Shown here one piece after another: positions 1 to 12,300 of a stretch of DNA of 64,000 nt. Within the stretch, counting starts at the first letter, position 1. Every line of letters starts with the position of its first letter. The position numbers and the translations under genes are program-made. Below the pieces are notes generated by a model. The model was not told the origin of the DNA and ran no database searches. It was given only the letters and a program-made list of their open reading frames with translations. The stretch is from positions 21,114,695 to 21,178,694 of the forward strand of contig NC_049982.1 of assembly GCF_000003815.2 (NCBI RefSeq). Direction: 5' to 3'. This DNA is from Branchiostoma floridae (taxonomy: Eukaryota > Chordata > Leptocardii > Amphioxiformes > Branchiostomatidae).

Positions 1-439
1 TACAATTTCTTACAGTCACTCTGGGGATTTGCATTATTTTGAGTCAAGCTGGGGAACAATGGCATGGCTAAGAGGGTGAAGGTCCTCCGCTCCACCAGGC
101 TGACCTTCAGCATTCCTTTCCCATAACGTTAAGGGAGGTATTTAGCAGGGAGGGAGGGTAAAAAAAATCCCAGGGTAGGGTAAAAAAATGTTTCCTATGT
201 CCATCCGATCCCCCCGCTTTTTTCCTTCGCCCTTCCCTCCATACAAACTAATCAAGATGTTTACACAGCCAGCAGAAACTGCCTTCATGTGGACATCAGT
301 TCACGACATGACACGAGCTTGCCAATACAAAACAGCAATACAAAAACCAGCACCTGCCAGGAAAGGGTAGAAAAGGAAGAACAGATTTCGATTTTGTTCC
401 CATTTAAGAGCATAAAGACAGGCAATTCTCGATTACATT
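1..439. other. Non-coding stretch, nothing recognised
   Basis: Mixed-composition sequence with short open frames that lack coding character. I see no splice-flanked exon or clear transposon end here. Confidence 0.4.
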
Positions 440-735
440 GCATGTAAAAGATGTGAAATTTTGACATCTTTACCCTCTGAAATGCCATTTCCTACATTTG
501 AGCAGCAAAATTTGCTGACAGACTAAGCTTTACTTAATGACATTTCTACTAGCGAAAAAAGTTTTTGAGGGTGATGCCCCCCTTCCCAACACATTTTCCC
601 CATGCAGAGCACCAAACTCAGGTGCGGGATTGCGGCAGTCCGGGAAAATATTGTCATCTTGACCCTCTGAAACACCATTTCTGCACTTTGTTGGACAAAT
701 TTTGCTGGTACACCAAGTTTTTTTTTTCAAGGCAC
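440..735 (+). repeat. Two degenerate units of a ~190-bp repeat family
   Basis: Two diverged units carry the landmark 'accctctgaaa' followed by 'ccatttc' (near 472 and 661, about 186 bp apart), then 'aaatttgctg' and a block like 'gttttgagggtgatgccccc'. The same landmarks recur at 6896-7427 and 55770-56555, and in reverse orientation inside the TIR elements at 12644-12992, 15760-17303 and 59373-60903. Confidence 0.7.
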
Positions 736-1936
736 CAAGGCCTATTTATACAAATGAGTCAGCCTATTGTTATGGTGACAAATTGTTGTGGTAGAGACGG
801 GTGGTGGAGGAAAGTCTCCCAGCTCTAGCCACTAAAACAGGCCAGGGGCTGGCACTCTGATGTTGGCAGTTTGGGGCTAAACACATCTAACGTGTAAGCG
901 CAGTTTGTACCTATTGGTTATCTATACCTGAGTTTTCTCAATGAAGGTTAGACATCCAAATAAATAAGAAAGTAGGTCAAAAAGCAATTACTCCAGTAAC
1001 TGCAAATCATATCCAGTTGCTTGAGTACTGGTAACTCCTTTTTGGCACACCTGTGTTTTGTTCTATATTAAGGTGACACAGTCTGTTGTGAAGGCCACTG
1101 TCTGTCATATATAGGGATGGCACAAGGCTAGACACAGTGATAAATGATGGTATTCTTATCCTGTGATATGAAGAGAGATGATTATAATGGTTAATGAGAA
1201 GGCCGACCATCACTAACATACGCAACCAACTTTAGTCACGAAACCAACAGACAGGCTGCAGCCATATACATAGTCAGTCACTTATTCCTGTCATGTGGTG
1301 TTCCATGTGCTGTATGTAGCAATGTCAAAACTACACGACTTCCCACTCTGTCTCTGACCTTAAAAGTCATCTCTTATTATATAATATCAAGTCTCGCTAA
1401 AAAATGGACAGCTACTTTTCAAAAATGCTTGGGACTATTTCCGACATTTTGACATTCAACAGTATTGATGAAAGTGATTATGAACAAAACACTGTAAGTT
1501 TGAGTCTCTGTTTTTTTATTGCTATGGTGATGAAGACAAACTTTGGACATGCCCTATGATGACAAATGACTGAGTCTGTGAGTGATCTATACAAAGACAT
1601 GTGGATTGGCATGACATTATGAGAAGCTTTTTACCCCGTTTCCAGAAATGTAACTGACGTGTATAAGACAGGTACGATTAATCTTACTCTTAATAATGAT
1701 TGTCCTGACTAATACCAGACATCTGGGATTCTTCCAGATCTTGTGTCTTTCTGAATATGATGCTCAAAATAATCACTGATTGACTGAATCATTAAAAACT
1801 AGACTTCAGCAGGGGTTTTAGTGCTAATGTGTTACTTTGTTTTTATCACTATGCCAATACATTTGATAAAAAGTACATGAAATGTTCTAGGCCTCATACA
1901 GGAATATGGTGCACAACTAAAAAACTTCAGTTCGGG
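736..1936. other. Non-coding, with a fragment of a dispersed repeat
   Basis: Around 945-1050 lies a copy of the repeat seen at 49108-49220 and, partly, at 38061-38105. It contains 'ggttagacatcc', then 'gtcaaaaagca' and 'catatccagttgcttgag'. The rest is unassigned. Confidence 0.5.
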
Positions 1937-2149
1937 TTACTGTAAATGCATTTAAGTTCGCGGGGATTTAATTTCGCAGTAGCGGTAAAATGGACTTTTC
2001 GCGGTGGTTTTAATTTTGCGGTAGCACCATGCACTGTAGTCTCTTACTGTTATGGAAAAATGTTCGCGGTGGTTTTAAATTCGCGGTGAAGCGGCGCCGC
2101 GAAAACCGTGAACATTAATCAACCGCGAACATTTCTGCATTTACAGTAA
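1937..2149. mobile_element. 213-bp MITE with TTACTGTAAATGCA terminal inverted repeats
   Basis: The element begins TTACTGTAAATGCA and ends with its exact reverse complement TGCATTTACAGTAA. The inside is rich in 'ttcgcggtggtttt' motifs in both orientations, so the whole can fold back. No coding capacity. Superfamily not assigned; the flanks do not give a certain target duplication. Confidence 0.8.
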
Positions 2150-2336
2150 TTAATATTATGCAAAATGTATGTACTGGTAGTATGAAGCCTTTTAGTTTTA
2201 TCGACATCCATATTACAATTTCCAGTTGACATTTTTTTAAACATCAGTAGGTAGAGTCAATTTCAGAGGGACCCAGTGTTTCTTGCCTTGTGTTCTAACA
2301 TTTTGGAACTCTTTGTAACAATCTGACTGTTTAGAA

Positions 2337-2517
2337 CTATTCATAACATCTGTGTGATGTTCTATTAAAATATTTTCTGCTGTATTCATACAGGTCAGAA
2401 ACATTTCTAATGTCAAATACATTATTTCTGTTAGTTTCTAAACTGTTCCAACATAGATTCATCATTTGTGATAACATGTCTGAACATTGAACATTATTTT
2501 GTATCTGGGGCAGTGGG
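2337..2517 (-). CDS. Possible terminal exon of an uncharacterised minus-strand gene
   Basis: On the minus strand an excellent acceptor (tract 'gctctcttcccag') at 2518 opens a 59-codon frame in phase 2, ending at a TAG at 2337. The peptide is Cys/Asn/Ser-rich and includes NVFDIRNVSDLYEYSRKYF. It could close the gene starting at 19085, but at least one connecting exon is missing because the upstream candidate at 6368-6493 ends in phase 1. No family recognised. It may equally be a chance frame. Confidence 0.25.
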
Positions 2518-4138
2518 CTGGGAAGAGAGCAATTCACACATCCCTGCCAAGTACAGGAAATTCTGTCTGTCTACCACCTTCTCACAAAAGAGCTAACAGT
2601 GTCTACTAAATAAAATATCAAAATACAAGACCCAAACAAAGGACCCAGCTTAGCACCTTTGTTTATGGAGGCAATAAAAGTTTTTATGGAGGAAAAAAAG
2701 GACACAAATGTTTGAAGACAGATCCCTTCTTTTCCTAAACCTAAAAAGAGATGGGCATCTGACTTTCAGAGAACCTACACACGTCAGGTTGCAGCTTAAT
2801 TACCCATCTCTCTCACCTAACATTACTGACAGTCATTTTTTAAAGGGATCAAGCCCATAACACTAAGGAAGCCACACGGCGAAACATGTTTGTTGTGTGT
2901 CGGCTGGTCTTTTCTGAAGGCGTAAGTGTGAACAGTTGGCTTGAGGTTGTCCTTCTCCACATACTCTAATGATTTTTAAAAGGGTGTCGCCTCCCAAGTG
3001 ATGATCACAATGATTCAAATTTTGGTAAACGGTGCTAAAAGGCTTCTTAGTATTTTTCAAAACTTGGCATATATACAATGTATTACTGATATAGCTTGTA
3101 ACTTTTGTGTGTTTTATGTATTGAACCCACCCAGTCTTTATTGTCTGATTGCTCCAAGATTTAAGTTGAAATAACATACATCAAACAGCACTGTTACATT
3201 TAGTGAGTGGCAAAGAATATTTATCATTTTGATATATTTTGAGAAAAAGAATAATTGAGACTTTAAACATTATAAGAAGACAGGTATGAAATGTATGACT
3301 GCACAACAGCAACTTTCTTCCATGCCTGTGGCCCATTTCCCCAATATAACATGAACAGTGATGAATTACAACTCCTTACAGTCAGTGGTAAAGTGAGGTA
3401 CATCATGAATCTATAATTCATATGATGTGCATTGTTGCATTGTCTGAAAAAGGAGTCAATGTTACATTTGTCTAGTAAAAAAGCTTTCTATTCCATAAAC
3501 CTGAAAATATTTCTTTACATAACTAGTACAAGAATAATTTCCTTTTCAGTGTGAGCACTTAGAAAACTTAGAAATGAAGTTTTTACAGATAATAAAAGTT
3601 AACACCTTGGCATTGGTAAGCTAGAAATACTGTCTGAATACATATATGGTAGATAGTGAGCAAGTGCACAAAAAGTTAGAGTTTAAGTCCATGTATTTCT
3701 AATGTCAACATGTAGCTGACCCAACCTGCATCAGCCATCTAATGGGCATACACTGCTATACAATCAAACTTTTCTAAGAGGACCACCTGGGGCAACCTGC
3801 GGTCATCTTAGACAAGAGGTCTTTGTCATGTCTCCAAGTACGAGATACACCTGCAGCTGTACTGATTGAAGTAAAATGGAAATGCTAAAATTCCTAAAAA
3901 ATCAAGCAAAAATTCATAAAAATCCATAGCTTTTTGAACTAAGCACTAGTGAGCAGCAGCATTTTTCCTACATTTTTCCTGTCAGCACTGTCTGTGTGAA
4001 TACTTGTGAATGGGTGACATTCAAGACAATGGTCATTTTTGCTACTGGTTCAAGGAATTGCTACTTTTGACACAAGTTTCCAACGCCCCACTGACATTTT
4101 AAAACCCATTTTCATGCTTGGTCATCTTGTGGAAGTGG
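2518..4138. other. Non-coding or intronic stretch
   Basis: No supported exon. At 2860-2990 'gcgaaacatgtttgttg' resembles the palindromic 'cgaaac' motifs of retroelement 3' ends. A 46-codon minus frame there is open but lacks a usable donor. Confidence 0.35.
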
Positions 4139-4985
4139 TAGTCAGACCAAGTTTAACCAAGTCACACTGATTTTGGTAAACTTACCTGAGGACTCACTAC
4201 TTCACGATGCATACAACACTGTACTTACTGATAATCAAGACTGGATTAATCATGTAAAGGACATTCTCTGTTACCACGGCCTCGGGCATATATGGTCGAA
4301 ACCCGAGGCTTATAAAACAGATTATATTGCTAACCAACTGCGCACGAGGCTACAAGATATATACATACAGGAGTGGTTTAGTTCTATTGAAAACAATTCA
4401 AAACTGTCTTTTCTTAGCAAATCAAAAGAATGTTATGAACAAGAAATGTACCTTTATAATATAGATAACTTTGAGATTCGCAAAGCAATAACTCAGTTAA
4501 GAATCAGTAGCCATAAGTTGAATGTTGAAACAGGCAGATACTACAATGTAGCCCATGACCAAAGGTTCTGTCCATTCTGCCCAATCATATTGAAGATGAA
4601 TTTCATTTTATAATGGAATGTTCTAGATACATTAGTTTACGCAACGAATTATTCACGTTTCTCGAAGCAAGTACAACATATTTCAAAAGACTCGATGCTA
4701 CAGACAGATTTGCACATTTATTTAAATGTCAGAACTCCCATAATGCAAAAATAGGCAAATATATCAAGGACTGCTTTGCTATTAGAAAGAATACTGAAGC
4801 TAATGATTAGCCTACTTCATTTTTATGATACTATATGAATGAATTATGCATATTAGCCCTTATTGTTATGTTAACTATGATGTTAAGCTTTATCCTATAC
4901 CTCTATTTTGTACTTTATGTAATAGTTGTTGCCATACTTTGTACCATGTACAATTGTCGTGCAATAAAGTTCTATCTATTTCACT
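4139..4985 (+). mobile_element. Decayed LINE 3' end (C-terminus of the pol ORF plus tail)
   Basis: A plus-strand frame (ATG at 4173) encodes the C-terminus typical of non-LTR retrotransposon polyproteins: LRISSHKLNVETGRY, then a CPFC knuckle. A frameshift near 4580 breaks it; the other frame resumes as IEDEFHFIMECSRY and runs to a stop at 4808. An A/T-rich 3' segment follows, ending 'gcaataaagttctatct', like the 3' end at 37745-37785. The shift and the missing reverse transcriptase mark it as a 5'-truncated dead copy. Clade not determined. Confidence 0.75.
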
Positions 4986-6367
4986 CCGTTGATCTTGAAA
5001 GTTTATGATGATTTAATTTTTACTTGTCACAGTAACCTCTTGTTATGAATTTTTGGACATTGCAAACATGCATTTCCAATAAACTGCACTACAGAATTCT
5101 TTAAGCCATAGACACTGCAAAAATCTCCTTCCCCTTCTACCACGATATAAGCCCTGCGAAAATAAATGAATTCACAGTATATCAAGCCCACAGGTGTGCA
5201 AGATAATCAGCAGTGTTAAGTCACTCATCATCCTAAGTAAGGCAAAGTATAATCTAAGATGTCTCACGAGTCATGGTCTAGACATGGACTGCATACCTGA
5301 CAGGCATTTTGACTGAGACACAAATCACTAACCATGGGCTACTGTCATCATGATGGAAACCACAGGGAAGACACTCACAATAGACTACATTTTGAGAATC
5401 CTATCTTTTATGGCGCCAAGCCAATAAGATAAAGCCATCCACCAGGCCTAGTACACAGACAGTGTTAATTACTTTAACCCTTTAAAACAAGCAATCTATA
5501 TTCTAACCACGTCTTCGAAGAACAAAATGTTTGAGAATGTTGGGCTCAGCACAAATAAACATGACCTTACAGCCTGACACAGGTGCCGCATAGTGACTCA
5601 GCAGCATCTTGAAAGAATTCTTAGCTTTCATTGGTTGAAAGGCTATCTCAAAACAGGGGCCCAGAATTTCTAGAACAGTTCTGTCGGACATCCAGACCAA
5701 AACATTCTGGGTCAGAGTCAAGGCGTCAGCGAGGCAGGGTACAATAGGGTACATTCTTCACAAAAGGATCTCAAGCAATGTGCACTTTTCAGGCTTCTTC
5801 AGGTGTGACTTTGCACAGACAAAAAAATACAAGATGACAAGAAAGTTGCCAAATTTAGTACATACAAGCATTGATGAAAGCTCCTTGATACAAGTATGTA
5901 TAATAGATAATCATTAATCATTAAGAGTAAATTCTAAGGACAGTAATTGTTTAATGGTGCTATTGTTACAATTATTTGCCAGTGCAACGTTGCAAGAAAA
6001 TCTATTGCACTTCCTATAGCTATATCTGCTGTTTCATAGCTGACTCCTTACCCTTCTTGCTATACAGTACTGTATTGAATACAAAATGGATAACAGAAAT
6101 GTCAAGAGCTTGGTGTTTCTCCTTCAGTTCACCCGAGGAACACTAATATTGTGACAGCTGCCACACACTGATGGACATGTAAAATGTTTTGACATACAGA
6201 AATGTTGACAGTGGCTTTATTTCTTAAGATCTTTTACAGACAAAATGTTTGGAGTAAACACATGGAAACTGTCAAGGAATAGTTGACTACACATGACATG
6301 ATACAATATCTGCAGACATGGGAACAGGTTTATTGTTTGTATGTTTAGCTTTAGCATTTTTGCTTAC
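4986..6367. other. Non-coding, with one arm of an inverted dispersed repeat
   Basis: About 95 bp at 5640-5735 (minus) is repeated in opposite orientation at 6640-6740; both read MSDRTVLEIL in frame. The minus frame around it (5503-5754) stays open for 83 codons. It may be a remnant of a repeat-encoded ORF or a duplicated exon. No family recognised. Confidence 0.4.
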
Positions 6368-9300
6368 TATGTGCAAAGCTATAGGCAAGATAAACAAGAT
6401 TGAACAATAACATTACATCACTGTTTTCTATAAACTTTTCACCAGGTAGATGTACCCATATGTATTCTTTACATGTCATCTCCAACATTCTACCTAAGAG
6501 ATACTTGCATGTAGTGGAACATATAAAATGCACATCTGTGATGACAAACAATAAGCTTAGTTAGATATCTTAAAAAAGCACGTGTACAGTTCACCGCAAC
6601 AATGTTGGCCCCAGGAAGTCAACAACCTTGGCATTCAATGCCTCTGCCTCCCTAACGCCTTGAAACTGACCCGGCACGTTTTGGTCAGGATGTCCGACAG
6701 AACTGTTCTAGAAATTCTAAGCCCCTGTTTTGTCAACAATTTCTTTTCTTCAAACAGACACAAAAACAAGATAACAAAAAAAAAAAAGCATAGTTTCTTC
6801 TTGCCTTTCTCAAAGAAGCTCTCACTCCGCTGTACATGTAACTGGTACGGCTTATCACTCACAGACAGGTGACTGTATACATGCCTGTATACATGCCCGT
6901 AGCCAGGATTTCGGTTGGTGGGGTTGCTTTTTAGTACATGGGGGACCATCAAGCGCCGCAGGCACGAGCTTCCTATAGGGGGTCCGGGGGCATGCTCCTC
7001 CGGAAAAAAATTGAAAACTTGACCCTCTGAAATGCTATTTCCTGCATTTTGACTGGCAAAATTTGCTGGAAGACTAAGCCAAGTTTAACAGCATTTCTAT
7101 TAAAGATACAAAAGACTTTCAGCGTAAGTCTTTAAGGGCGACTCCCCCCAACATATTTTCCCCATATCTGACAGCGAAGATGCGAGGGGTCGCAATGGAG
7201 GTCCTGGAAATTTTGAAGCCTGGACCCTCCGAAACGATATTTCCTGCAATTTCTGGGCCAAATTTTGCAGATAGACTCGCTTAGATTGAATGAAATTTTT
7301 ATCAGTGAAAAATGGCTTTGAAAAAAATCTTGGACTGTAAAAAGCGGACCTTTGAGCGTGAAAAAGTGGACCTTCTGGCATGTGTGTGGGGTTCTTCCGA
7401 AACCCCCAACCCCCCCTGGCTACGTGCATGCTATAATGGTTGCAGACAGGTGCCTGTATCCCTTCAAATCAAAGGTTGCAGACAGGTGCCTGTGTTACAT
7501 TTAAGAGAGTTGCCTCCCTACTGTACCAAACAAAGGTGTAAGGCAAGTGACTGTGTCCCTAGGTTGCAAACAGGTAACTTTGTCCCTATAAAGGTTGCAA
7601 ACAGGTGACTGTCCCTATAAAGCTTATAAAGGGAGCAGTGTCCCTACTAAGGTTAAGACATACAACAGTGTAAGACAGATGACTGTAAGGGTAAATGCAG
7701 AAAGGTGACTGTGTCCATACAAATTAAAGGTTGCAGACAAGTGCCTGTGTCACCAGAAAGGTTAAGACAGGTGACTACGTTCCTACAAAGGTGGTTGATA
7801 TGTACAGGTGGATGTGTTCTGACAAAGGTTGTACATGTACATGTATGCAGACAGGTTACTGTTTACCCTACACAAAGGATGTAAACACTCAATATAAAAT
7901 TTGTGCTCTATCTCTTGTATTCTCATCTCTTGTATATTCTTGGAATGAGAAAAAAAAGGAATGTGTCTTGAGGAAGTTTTAGCTTACAGAAAGCTATAAA
8001 TAGTAACCCATGAGAATACAAAACAAATACAGAAACTGTGTTGAAAACAGAAACACAACAGGTTCACTGTTCATGTGTTCAGACCCTTGCAGTACCTAGT
8101 GGCACATAGGGCAGCATGTTTCCTGGCTGTTTCAGTAGCAGGGTATATTTTTACAGAGAGGGTTTGCTACTACTACTACTAGTACTAGTCCGTCTTCAGC
8201 ATACACAAGGCACCTTGTACATGGCCGCCTGTTCTACGCAGATCTAGACAGGTACGTACAAGCCAGATGAGCAGCAGACTGACACTCTCCAGACACTGTG
8301 GCTTACTCTTATCTACTACATATAGATCTATATCGTGTACTCTGAATGTCAAATAAACATAACAGTATTAAAACCTGTAGTTATCACCATACCCTAAAGG
8401 TGGCTTAACCACACTGTTTATACAGCACAGAAAGGATTTTGCACCCATTCATTATCAGAGAGGAACTTACCTTTGTAAGTCCCCAGGTTTTTCAAGTTGG
8501 CTTTGCAACAGCCTGGGGCTAGCATATACTGTGATGTAGATCACTGTCTCTAGCAGATGTTGGGGCCCAGTGCACTAACATGAGTAAATCCCTTACCTTG
8601 CAGAACTGGATCAATAGGGATTTAAAGGAAAAGAAAGGACAAAGGATTCCCAGAGGGTGATAGGACATAGGACAATTGAAAAAAAGAGGCAGGAAGAAAA
8701 GATGATGGGAAGTAAGCAAAATGAACAGATGAAAGGTGGAAGGAAAGAATTGATTAAAAAAAAGAGGAAGAAAGGTGGATGACTATCTGAAATTGTTTTC
8801 ATTTCTGGGGAGTCAACGACCTCTGAAAAGCATCCAAGGAATAACCCTGAACCATGTAATTACATTTTGGTAGGTCCCAGCTAGACATGTACAAAAATGT
8901 ACATGTGTATATACGTTTACACCTCTGTCCAACAGCTGTCAGTGTGTATGTGGTCTTAACATTCTTCTCATTCTGACAAACTTCATTAACCTTGCCACCT
9001 GTCAGCTTGACGAGTTAAGTTGTAACTTGTTATTTACTAGTAACCAGGAATTGTGATATAATGTTAGTCATTATACCTTGCGTTTGTAGCCGTATCTGTA
9101 AGCAGCAACACCTATAGCTGCAGTACAGTGTGAAACCAGTCAGAATTGCCCTGTGAAGGTGACAGACTGTCACCGAAACGTCGGTGAAAATGAAGTAGTG
9201 ATTGAGTTAAAACTAATAAAAGAGTCTCTGTATTCAGTGACATATCAACCTGATAAAACTAATAATATTCTTGGAAGCTTCTTTTAATGACTTCTCCTCT

Positions 9301-12300
9301 TCTGTACTACTCAGTCACAGGTTAAACGATTACCAAATTGATTACCAAATTTGGCACAGTTCCATACCTTCACCTGCATGTTTAAACATATGACATCTGG
9401 CTTTCCTGTTCAAAGAGACCCTACCTTTCATTAAGTCTATTGTGACTTCTTCACACTTCTCCACACCTCGCATACCCTACATCTCCAATCTCACCAGGTA
9501 TGTAGCCGAGAGGAACAATCAACACTGTTCTTGGAAGTGCCTCTGGTATGTAAACAAAGATGAATAGGCAGAGGGACATGAATTACAGCAAGAACTTGAC
9601 CTTTTGAAATCCATCACTGTATTTCAAGCATAATTACAAGGCTAGAGTGATGCAACTTGGACCTATATGCTACCGCCGCATGGCGCCCTGGATACACCTG
9701 ATCCCTCAATCTCGGAAAATAAGCCACTAGACGATCTGGTCAGTTTTTGGATGGGAGTCCCCCAACCAAGGATAACCAGATTGCTGTAGCCTCAAGAAGC
9801 TTTCCACGAAATCGTCTTACAAGAGGGACGTAAAACATGGGTCCCGTGCTCAAGGAAGCACCTCGACCACGTTAATCAGCCTCATTACTCAACACATTGG
9901 GTACCTACTGGCTGGCAAAATACACCAGATATTATCATTTATATCATACCTGTGACGCGAAAACGTTCGATACGGGTGTTCCGGACCGGACGACTTTCCG
10001 TACGGCCCGGGCTTATCACACGGGCTCCATTCGAATAAATCGAACTGTTTCGAGTGGGCCGAGTACGGCACCATCGAAAGTTCGAATACCTGATTCGGAC
10101 GTTGGAACATTACTGTTGCAACGCTTTTTTTTCGAGGGCAACAAATTTGTTCAACTTCTGGTGCATTTCGCATCAAAACAGTGGTTTTCTCAGGTGGATA
10201 TGACTTCGGCCGCCGTGCGATCCGACCCGCGGTCGGGCTGGTACCTCGGGTGATACGGAATACACCGTGTTCCAGGGCTCTAGCCAGCGTCCGTTTTTTC
10301 GTCAATTGACGGAAATTTGCTGCGTCTGACGGAAAAATTTTCAAACCAATCCGTCAACCTTGACAGACAAAAATCTTTGGTGGAAGCTACAGGACGCTGT
10401 GGGGATGCCGTCCATGGCCGTAAAAGCCACACACTGTTTGTTTTACTATTGTTATGATTGTTGACAATGTGTGTCGGTGCCCTTTCGCATACGATAATCT
10501 CATTAAAACCTGTTTTTCAAGGTCTCAGTTCAGTCCTTCTAATCAATTTTTGCGGTTTTCGCGACGATTGAAATTGGCTGACGGAAAAAAATTTCGAGCT
10601 GGCTAAAGCCCTGCCGTGTTGTATTCTATATATATCTTTTGTACATCTGGACACATGANNNNNNNNNNNNNNNNNNNNNNNNNNNNNNNNNNNNNNNNNN
10701 NNNNNNNNNNNNNNNNNNNNNNNNNNNNNNNNNNNNNNNNNNNNNNNNNNNNNNNNNNNNNNNNNNNNNNNNNNNNNNNNNNNNNNNNNNNNNNNNNNNN
10801 NNNNNNNNNNNNNNNNNNNNNNNNNNNNNNNNNNNNNNNNNNNNNNNNNNNNNNNNNNNNNNNNNNNNNNNNNNNNNNNNNNNNNNNNNNNNNNNNNNNN
10901 NNATGTAATGAATGAGACTATGAGAATATCGGAGTTGAACACACTTTACTACCAGTGGACTATCCCCTCACAATAGTGGCCTGTTATGTGTGGCCCAACC
11001 GCCCAAAGACTGTGGCAACAGAGAGGCACTCCTTTACAACAACAGAGGTGGGAAGAATTTGAACATAATCTGAAGCATGTATATGTAATTTCTACATTTC
11101 AAGTATTAAAGTATTCTCTAATACGTCATGTCAAGTAACACTGGCAAGAAAGAATGTGTCCCTAATCCTTTCAAGTTAACGACTTGATCATTATTAACTC
11201 AAGTCAAGGTCAAAATAAAATCGTATTATCATATATATCAACACAGTCGTCCTTTATCATAAATGAGAGTATTTGTAATTGAACCAATCTGTAGTACAGC
11301 ATACAGCATTTATACACAGTCATGTACATGATTGAATTCACAAATGTGCATTGTCATGAAGTTGTGGTGGAGAGGTTGCCGTGAAGGTATAACAAACGTT
11401 AACATATATATGCATTGCGGTAGTCTCAAAGCACGGATCTCTCGTAAGTTGTGTATGCTATCCCTGGGTAGTGTTTAGCAGGGTTTGCGAACATGGCGAG
11501 GATTGCGTACATGTATGCTTTAGACCAGCTCACGTTTACACACGACATTACTGACAGATTACTGGGGTTAGCGCACAGCGTGTAAGTCAACATCTGACAT
11601 CACAGACACTGGGAGGACATGGTTACTATAACACTACTAAAAAAACTCTTCTTCATCTGTGTGAACATCTTCCTAAGTATGAAAATATCCTGGATATGAA
11701 GTAAACACCACCATTCCTGAAGTTGATATTGCTTACATTTATGCATACTAGTAGTCAAACAAATACAAACTTCAGTGATATTGGTACTTCTTAAGAAAAT
11801 TGTTTATCCCCAAAACTAAGAAAATTTACTTGATGCAAATCCCAAAATTTCACACCTTCTTCCCCTTACTTAATGCATGCTATCCTAATCCGTACCTGGA
11901 AAAAAGAAATCCAACTTTTAAGTTACCCTATTCATAAACCAACACACCAATAACACTGAATACATACTACACATAGCTTCAAGGAGGCAGAAGAAGTAAA
12001 AAGCCCACAGCCTATATACAGGAAGCCATAATGGGGTTAGGGTCAGTAATTCAAGGTCAAGTTAACAATGGTGCCAGCCAGGAACCTTTCCATGCTCCAC
12101 TGACCTTCTGACCATGGTTTAAGTACACATACCATACAGGGTGCACACTGTGAAAAGAAATGACTAAAGCAGGTCCTGGAATGGCAACACTATTGATGTC
12201 TGCGTGTTCAGTTCCTTTTCTGGGTAATTCAATGTCATATATGTATCCTAAGAAGGAAGTTTCAAGCATCCTGCAAAGCATTCTACTTTGTAAAATGTAA

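Noticed and set aside
2863-3177. Minus-strand frames near 2850-2990
   Set aside because: Two frames are open at once, no usable donor exists in the better one, and the sequence resembles retroelement 3' ends.
10077-10096. tRNA B-box-like 'gttcgaatacc' in the CpG-rich repeat
   Set aside because: No A box or cloverleaf could be found around it.
9889-10344. Frames of 118-151 codons
   Set aside because: They lie in a CpG-rich dispersed repeat whose second copy breaks the frame, and no motif is present.
10616-10942. Frames running through N
   Set aside because: They consist of gap characters; the same applies to frames across 52866-53197 and 56556-56908.
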